Source: Spirometra erinaceieuropaei (Eukaryota > Platyhelminthes > Cestoda > Diphyllobothriidea > Diphyllobothriidae). Taken from it: 64,000 bases of DNA. Positions 61,101 to 64,000 of the stretch are shown piece by piece. The notes under the pieces were generated by a model. That model had not been told where the DNA came from. It saw only the letters and a list, made by a program, of their open reading frames with translations, and searched no databases. The position numbers and the translations under genes are program-made. Numbering within the stretch: the first letter of the stretch is position 1; every line of letters begins with the position of its first letter. The stretch lies in contig CACRXP010000179.1 of NCBI GenBank assembly GCA_902702965.1, positions 129,601-193,600 of the forward strand. Reading direction: 5' to 3'.

Positions 61101-63640
61101 AAAATCAATGAGAAAAATACATGCTACTGAAGTAGCCATTTTTAACAGAGTAAATTTTGTCTACGGCCGGAAGGAAGTTTGTTCGAAAACCAGCATTTCG
61201 TGGCAACTGGATTATTTTAGAATTATGCCGCAGGTGGATTTATCTTAAAACCCTACTTACGTAATATTTTCGAAACGAAAACGCATTTCGGAATTTAGGT
61301 TAATATCTAATGAGTTAGCACACCTACTGTGTATATACATGGCTTTTATTCATTTTCTTTCGGTTTTCTGACCTTGCAGTATCTCTCCTCGTTCACTTTC
61401 AATCCGCACAAGTGGCTCCTTATGAACTTTGATCTTTCAGTCCTCTGGTGGGTATTCATTTGCAATCTTGCAAATTCATTGTATGATTTAAGCTTATTTT
61501 TTACAGATATGAGATCGCGTTTTTTGAACAAAATAAATGCTGCCCATATTTCGAGCTGAGATTCAGAACAGAGCTTTTAAAACTTTAGTAAATCTTTTGA
61601 CTTGTGAAGTGTACCTGAATTTACGAAACATCTTTTATCAGAGGTAGAGGGGCGCCCACAGATCGCGTAGTGCCTTGTGGCTCCATCTTGACCCCCTCCC
61701 CCTGCAACCGTGCAGTGGCTTTTAGCACATAGGAACAGGACAACATTCCCGCAAAAGACAGGGGAGACTGGAATGGCCATTTTTGGTCTGTTAGTCGTCA
61801 TCAGCCGGTCATAACCAATACCAGGTTCTGCGGCCCCTGCTAATATAACCGATCACAACCGACCTGAAAACGAACCCGTAGCTTAATGATTAGGGCGCTG
61901 GAGCTCTAACCAACAGGTTACGATATCTATTTTCAAAGGTTGCAATACCTGGGGTTGTATATGGCTGACGGATGACGGCTAGTACGCCAAAAATGGCCAT
62001 TTCAGAGCCCAATGTCTTAACCGGTAGTGCTATTCCGACAGGTTTTATCACTCGGAACCCGTCCTAATATTCCAAATAGATAAGGGGCGGCAAAATAAAT
62101 ATTATATTACGTTGCTTAGAAATAAATTTTTTTAAAAAGCTGAAACAACTGAAACGTTAAAAATCGTGTCAGTTGGGAAAACTTAAGTTTTATTAGCCCT
62201 AAAAACTTATCCACTCAACATAGCTGCGTAAATAAAACAGTACTGTTAAAATGAATTTTGAAGGTAGTCCTCCGGAAGGTTTGCCCCATAAATATCCTTC
62301 AGGAATTAGTGTTAGCTCAGGTTCGGCATTTAGCCAATAACCAAAACGGTTTCACGCTAGCTAGATCTACTTCGTTTGAAAAAAGTTTAATTAAGCCACA
62401 CACGGTTTCGCCTTATTTCACTAAGAAGGAGGTCAACTCGGTAATTTTACAGAAACGTGTACTATCATGATTGCGCCTGTCAGTTACAGTACAATTTTCT
62501 GTAAAATTACTGAGTTGACGGGCCAGTTAATGAATAATAAAAACAAATAAAACTAACACATGCAATTGTAAGCAGGCTATTTCAGTGTATCAAGAGGACG
62601 GCAGTGGTATAGAGAAGGACCCATTTAACTGTCAGTAGACTGTGGATCGTGTCATATGGGGATTTATCATGGAATACATTTGCTGGCTGTTGAAGAAATT
62701 ATAATACTAACAACGATCACTTCCCACGACCTCGCATCTTAAATCAAAATTGGTTATTTCATGAAATTTACTTTTTGTTTATTGTTTAATTACTATCCTC
62801 ATTTGCGTTGTCGTACCGTGGCGTAGGATAAGACTTTCGGCATAAATTCAGGCAATCTTTGTTTTTTTCTTTCATTTTGCCAACCGACTGTATAGCATGC
62901 TGCCCGCCTATAAAAGCTCCTTTACCATTAATCACGTATAGCACGATCCACAGTCTACTGAAAGTTAGGTGGGGTTCTTACCTATACTGTTACCAACAGG
63001 ACTTTTCATCCGTAGAATTTCTGGGATGTCTTTAATCGCGATGAATGCCTCAGAGGTTCAGTGTGTCCTTTACATTTCGGCGAACGTTTTAAGGTTTACT
63101 GGGCTTCTTATCAACTGTCCATAAAGATAGGTCCTGTGCTATTTCATTACTAGGACCTTCAAAATAAGACATCAGTTATCAAATTAGTGGATTATTTATC
63201 ACTTTTTTCGCTAATGAAGATGGCAGTTTGGATCATATTTGTATCACCGCTTTTATAAACTGAATACTTTAGGCTGAAAAATGCACAGGCATTTGTGAAT
63301 ACCTTCTCTGTGGACGCCGCCTACTTGCAGCACTCGAAACTCGGAAAAATGCCGGACTTCAGGGTAGGTTAGGCGGCAATTTCGAAACTCACTTGGCTTG
63401 CAGAATTGGCAAATTCCCTTTGGACGGCGTTTCCGATCGCTGAAGATTTGGTTTGTCCTGCGTTCATACGGAGTGAAAGGTCTGCAGGAATACATTCGGA
63501 ACGTGAGCCCTACGCTAATTCCCTGATCGTTACTTTAGCATGTTGCAATCGCACACATTCTGGAACGCCTTCTTGTCGAGGATGGCCGCTTTGAGATTGT
63601 TGGAAAAGTAACGCTTGGCCTGGTTTGCTTTCGACTAAAG
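44474..63640 (+). CDS. DDC: Aromatic L-amino-acid decarboxylase-like, copy 2 (exons 2-11; 3' end off window)
   Basis: Same enzyme family and orientation as copy 1. The exons are 44474-44694, 48676-48789, 51995-52108, 54563-54697, 57273-57416, 58857-59018, 61380-61447, 63273-63363, 63404-63502 and 63539-63640. Joined, they give 416 uninterrupted codons. Each exon has the same length and phase as its copy 1 counterpart. Catalytic residues are canonical: His in AHATVERAG, Asp in [13 protein letters not shown] around the Schiff-base Lys, loop Tyr in AAYLQ, and Gly in IPFG. The pocket triplet after Y79 is F-M-A rather than F-P-T. The last exon (about 219 nt in copy 1) must lie beyond 64000. The initiator exon is unplaced; 37394-37576 is phase-compatible. 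Confidence 0.9.
45130..45335. mobile_element. Right part of a hammerhead-bearing short element
   Basis: 'gcatcctataaatattg', 'gatgatggattcgagtgagc' and 'gtttcagcaatcgtgtcgcc' match the right ends at 7440-7520 and 54340-54475. The hammerhead core is decayed (CCGATGA at 45248, 'gaaacac'). Intron 2 of copy 2. Confidence 0.55.
45367..46283. mobile_element. Foldback element, copy FB6 (decayed)
   Basis: The right terminus 'ccagattctg|ta' is clear and the left end is approximate. Arm landmarks are 'aaataacaacatgataagtg' (45520) against 'ttactttagcagcaatttta' (46080), and 'gaagaaagcatgtctt' (45663) within the usual inner section. It is more diverged than the other copies. Confidence 0.6.
46580..47548. 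mobile_element. Foldback element, copy FB7
   Basis: The left arm 'aggttgaccgtattcgaatc' (46597) and the right arm 'ggaatttcggtcaacattt' (47507) pair. 'aattacttaagtagtatgat' (46752) pairs with 'catgttgtttaaggagcc' (47336). The termini are eroded. Intron 2 of copy 2. Confidence 0.72.
47550..48670. other. Intron 2 of copy 2, 3' part; nothing recognised
   Basis: Short overlapping frames at 47435-48157 lack motifs and overlap the FB7 edge at their start. Confidence 0.4.
48676..48789 (+). CDS. DDC: DDC-like copy 2, exon 3
   Basis: Encodes '[20 protein letters not shown]' to 'IGGLGITW'. Human F80 is kept but P81-T82 read M-A. The acceptor is 'actttaaag', the donor 'tgg|gtacgt', 114 nt, phase 0. 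Confidence 0.95.
49340..49515. repeat. Tandem duplication of about 95 bp
   Basis: 'agtaagtagtatatttataa' and 'ccaccgttgtgcaca' at 49365-49400 recur at 49465-49505 with few changes. The preceding 'gccaaatatccgtctcagg' and 'gccaaatgtccttctcagg' also match. Confidence 0.8.
49920..49985 (+). ncRNA. Hammerhead-ribozyme-like motif, SINE type
   Basis: GACTGG (49932-49937) and CCAGTC (49971-49976) form a perfect 6-bp stem I. Between them are CTGAGGA (T to G in the core), stem II GGTT/AGCC with AATA loop, GAAA, and a stem III of near-palindromic type (ATGGCC). The core substitution probably makes this copy inactive. Confidence 0.45.
50160..51690. mobile_element. Penelope-like element, inverted duplication
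   Basis: The plus strand from about 50730 reads '[20 protein letters not shown]' and '[20 protein letters not shown]'. It continues with '[20 protein letters not shown]' and the endonuclease remnant '[17 protein letters not shown]' with '[11 protein letters not shown]' (51075-51380). The segment 50160-50730 is the reverse complement of about 51120-51690, including '[13 protein letters not shown]' in both orientations. The arms are about 560 bp around a loop of about 390 bp. Frames are broken. Confidence 0.82.
51995..52108 (+). CDS. DDC: DDC-like copy 2, exon 4
   Basis: Encodes '[20 protein letters not shown]' to 'HTDGGGVIH'. The acceptor is 'cccgctgaag', the donor 'cat|gtaagt', 114 nt, phase 0. 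Confidence 0.94.
52705..53520. repeat. Direct repeat pair flanking a CR1-like relic and AGT tract
   Basis: 'tgtacggttaagattatgaa' (52710) with 'cgtaattcattataatcagc' recurs as 'tgtacatttaagattatgaa' (53447) with 'tgtaattccttatattcagc'. A short AGT/TAG tract lies at 53188-53280. Confidence 0.65.
52750..53180 (-). pseudogene. CR1-like LINE C-terminal relic
   Basis: The minus strand reads '[20 protein letters not shown]' with '[18 protein letters not shown]' and, in the next frame, '[16 protein letters not shown]'. This is the usual LINE C-terminal arrangement (R-V-x-x-W-N-x-L-P replaced by a broken '[11 protein letters not shown]', then x-F-K-R-x-L-D). It differs from the 25.4 kb family. Intron 4 of copy 2. 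Confidence 0.6.
53530..54240. other. Intron 4 of copy 2; nothing recognised
   Basis: No coding or repeat match was noted. Confidence 0.4.
54325..54490 (+). mobile_element. Right end of a hammerhead-bearing short element
   Basis: 'gcatcctataaataccgcag' through 'ggcgatcgtgtctccttctt' matches the right end at 7440-7524 and supplies the clearest version of its terminus. Confidence 0.6.
54380..54440 (+). ncRNA. Hammerhead-ribozyme-like motif (best copy of its class)
   Basis: GTCT (stem I) precedes CTGATGA (54396-54402). Stem II is GGATTC against AAGCC with some mismatches; GAAA (54422-54425), a self-complementary ACGT, then cleavage 'gtc|aggc' follow, and AGGC pairs with GTCT. An outer 'cttt'/'aaag' helix is also possible, with 'cataaag' in the loop. 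Confidence 0.55.
54563..54697 (+). CDS. DDC: DDC-like copy 2, exon 5
   Basis: Encodes '[20 protein letters not shown]' to '[12 protein letters not shown]'. The PLP-phosphate segment keeps the Ser-147 equivalent, but A148 and S149 are Pro and Gly. The acceptor is 'cattgtag', the donor 'cag|gtatgc', 135 nt. Confidence 0.94.
54700..57265. other. Intron 5 of copy 2; G+C-rich repeat at 55.9-56.4 kb
   Basis: Between 55880 and 56430 five overlapping frames are open on both strands. This is a composition effect over a G/C-rich repeat related to 43.12-43.3 kb. The remainder shows a LINE-tail scrap near 55360-55400 and the word 'ctcaccgatcg' shared with the 1-1350 repeat family. No gene of its own is supported. 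Confidence 0.45.
57273..57416 (+). CDS. DDC: DDC-like copy 2, exon 6 (PLP-stacking His)
   Basis: Encodes '[20 protein letters not shown]' to '[10 protein letters not shown]', with the H192 equivalent in AHATVERAG. The acceptor is 'tttctttag', the donor 'ttt|gtaaga', 144 nt. Confidence 0.95.
57544..57990 (-). mobile_element. Penelope-like element GIY-YIG endonuclease fragment
   Basis: The minus strand reads '[20 protein letters not shown]', '[14 protein letters not shown]' and '[18 protein letters not shown]', then a C-terminal tail. The Y-R-I and N-Y-I-G-E-T-G-K core is better preserved than in the other copies here and belongs to a distinct PLE subfamily. The RT is absent. Intron 6 of copy 2; followed by (TA)n and (GA)n at 58055-58105. 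Confidence 0.88.
58055..58300. repeat. (TA)n(GA)n tract and copy of the 1168-1330 hairpin sequence
   Basis: (TA)11 is followed by (GA)11, then 'gttaggatctcgcccgatcc' and 'gcccgccagcttgctactga', matching 1168-1210. Confidence 0.7.
58460..58705 (-). pseudogene. PLE endonuclease tail relic
   Basis: The minus strand gives '[18 protein letters not shown]', matching '[18 protein letters not shown]' of the 13.7 kb element. Stops interrupt it. Confidence 0.65.
58857..59018 (+). CDS. DDC: DDC-like copy 2, exon 7 (PLP-Asp)
   Basis: Encodes '[20 protein letters not shown]' then '[11 protein letters not shown]' to 'LMPGLE'. The D271 equivalent is present; the preceding V is A. The acceptor is 'ttttgatag', the donor 'gag|gtatgc', 162 nt. 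Confidence 0.95.
59020..60340. other. Intron 7 of copy 2, 5' part; nothing recognised
   Basis: The frames at 59193-59414, 59675-59962 and 60058-60453 carry no domain and have no counterpart in copy 1. Confidence 0.4.
60345..61329. mobile_element. Foldback element, copy FB8
   Basis: 'gttaaccgaaattccgaatt' (60373) pairs with 'aatttaggttaatatct' (61293), and 'gcgttttcgttccgaaaaga' with 'ttttcgaaacgaaaacgcat'. The right end is 'cacctactg|tg'. The inner landmark 'ggctaattcagtagcatg' (60541) pairs with 'catgctactgaagtagcc' (61121). It ends about 50 nt upstream of exon 8 of copy 2. Confidence 0.82.
61380..61447 (+). CDS. DDC: DDC-like copy 2, exon 8 (PLP-binding lysine)
   Basis: Encodes '[20 protein letters not shown]' then 'VL' and a split Trp. 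The canonical NPHKW is intact. The acceptor is 'accttgcag', the donor 'ctg|gtgggt', 68 nt, phase 0 to 2. Confidence 0.95.
61640..62020. repeat. tRNA-derived SINE region with two hammerhead-like motifs
   Basis: 'cccgtagcttaatgattagg' and 'caggttacgatatc' (61873-61926) look like polymerase III A and B boxes. A hammerhead-like motif follows at 61962-62005, and an oppositely oriented one precedes at 61766-61810. The layout resembles schistosome SINEs that combine a tRNA-like promoter with a hammerhead. Confidence 0.55.
61766..61810 (-). ncRNA. Hammerhead-ribozyme-like motif, SINE type
   Basis: The minus strand has GACCGG, CTGATGA (61804-61798), stem II region, then 'aaaatggccatt' and CCAGTC. Stem I pairs five of six. 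GAAA reads AAAA. The stem III ATGGCCAT is a perfect palindrome. Confidence 0.45.
62030..62420. other. Intron 8 of copy 2; nothing recognised
   Basis: No motif or shared repeat was seen before the palindrome at 62.43 kb. Confidence 0.4.
62430..62522. repeat. Palindrome with arms of about 30 bp
   Basis: 'gtcaactcggtaattttaca' is mirrored by 'tgtaaaattactgagttgac', with about 45 nt between the arms. It could be a small transposon end pair or a hairpin. Confidence 0.75.
62622..62978. mobile_element. Small inverted-repeat element (MITE-like), about 340 bp
   Basis: 'cagtagactgtggatcgtg' (62634) and 'cacgatccacagtctactg' (62942) are exact inverted repeats. The similarity extends outward to 'taact' and 'agtta'. 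There is no open frame inside and the target duplication is unclear. Confidence 0.7.
63273..63363 (+). CDS. DDC: DDC-like copy 2, exon 9 (mobile catalytic loop)
   Basis: Encodes '[20 protein letters not shown]' to 'KMPDFR'. The Tyr of AAYL is 17 residues after the split Trp (Y332 equivalent), and the loop to NWQ is again two residues shorter than in human. The acceptor is 'atacttta|g', the donor 'agg|gtaggt', 91 nt. Confidence 0.92.
63404..63502 (+). CDS. DDC: DDC-like copy 2, exon 10
   Basis: Encodes '[20 protein letters not shown]' to 'LQEYIRN', with both Args of the R-R pair retained. It is flanked by a 40-nt intron (63364-63403) and a 36-nt intron (63503-63538). Confidence 0.95.
63539..63640 (+). 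CDS. DDC: DDC-like copy 2, exon 11
   Basis: Encodes '[20 protein letters not shown]' to '[10 protein letters not shown]'. The acceptor is 'ttactttag' and the donor 'aag|gtcaat' is weak at +3. It is 102 nt long. The C-terminal exon does not appear before 64000. Confidence 0.94.
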
Positions 63641-64000
63641 GTCAATTTGATTTTTTTTACTAATGCTTAATCACTGTTGAATCTAAACGGTGAACTAGTG
63701 GACAGACATCCAGATAGGAACCTATTACGAATATAAGGCTGCAACACGCATGCTTGGGAATTTCCTTAATGAATGAACTTCCAGGACCTTCAGGAGGGCT
63801 AAATACTCACAAATAAAGCGCTACTCACCATATGAGAGTAGGTGCGGGTGTGTAATAAATGTTTTACTAGGGTTCTGTGTATAGGTGATTCAGATTGACG
63901 AAGAGAGAGGGCTTTGGATTCAAAAAAGGTCATCCTGGGTTTTTTATTTAGTATATTTGTGACGGGACACCTGCACTGACCGAGATTTCGTGGCTGCGCG
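63641..64000. other. Start of intron 11 of copy 2
   Basis: No match to the copy 1 terminal exon ('[14 protein letters not shown]') is present in the remaining 360 nt. Confidence 0.6.

Noticed and set aside
63273..63502. Apparent Tyr-to-Phe (copy 2, PDFR) and Tyr-to-Leu (copy 1, PDLK) change that could signal an aldehyde synthase
   Set aside because: The aligned residue is the second loop Tyr (D-Y-R-H-W in human). Counting from the conserved Trp shows the catalytic Tyr is the one in TYL/AYL, which both copies keep.

Overview
This window is eukaryotic nuclear DNA, most likely from a parasitic flatworm (cestode or trematode). The evidence is a split animal-type gene duplicated in tandem, 36-43 nt mini-introns next to multi-kilobase introns, abundant Penelope-like elements (PLEs) with GIY-YIG domains, CR1-like LINEs, tRNA-derived SINEs, degenerate TTAGGG-type stretches and hammerhead-ribozyme-like repeats. 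Assignment to a tapeworm rather than a fluke is a guess. Over 90% of the window is intron, intergenic DNA or transposon debris.

The host content is two complete-looking copies of a pyridoxal-phosphate-dependent group II (aromatic L-amino-acid) decarboxylase on the plus strand. Copy 1 has eleven recognisable coding exons from 5262 to 21881 and ends in a stop codon. Copy 2 has ten exons from 44474 to 63640, and its last exon lies beyond the right edge. Every homologous exon pair has exactly the same length and phase, with no stop or frameshift, so both copies look functional. I call the first recognisable exon 'exon 2', because its conserved phase-1 acceptor implies an upstream initiator exon that I could not place with certainty. 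The Lys, Asp, His and loop Tyr of the family are present, but copy 1 has NPYKM where the family has NPHKW. Both copies also lack the usual F-P-T substrate-pocket triplet. These enzymes would make biogenic amines, but their substrates cannot be assumed.

Between the copies a serpin C-terminal fragment lies on the minus strand (23591-24038), tail to tail with copy 1. Two further exon-like open segments (29700-29862 and 37394-37576) are listed as candidates.

The rest is mobile DNA. (i) PLE fragments lie at 3.6-4.8, 13.45-15.35, 15.6-17.3, 25.0-27.4 (interrupted by a CR1-like element), 50.2-51.7 and 57.5-58.7 kb; two have an inverted 5' part of twin-priming type. (ii) CR1-like LINE pieces lie at 1.7, 25.4, 31.4-33.1 and 52.7-53.2 kb. 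(iii) Eight copies of an approximately 0.95 kb foldback element, self-complementary over its whole length and flanked by TA where the ends are readable, sit at 9.8, 19.5, 38.1, 39.3, 41.6, 45.4, 46.6 and 60.3 kb, five of them in decarboxylase introns. (iv) Hammerhead-ribozyme-like motifs occur at PLE 3' ends, in a short element with inverted ends, and in tRNA-derived SINEs. (v) There is a (TA)n-punctuated inverted-repeat cluster at 1-1330 and an AGT microsatellite at 34.39-34.80 kb.
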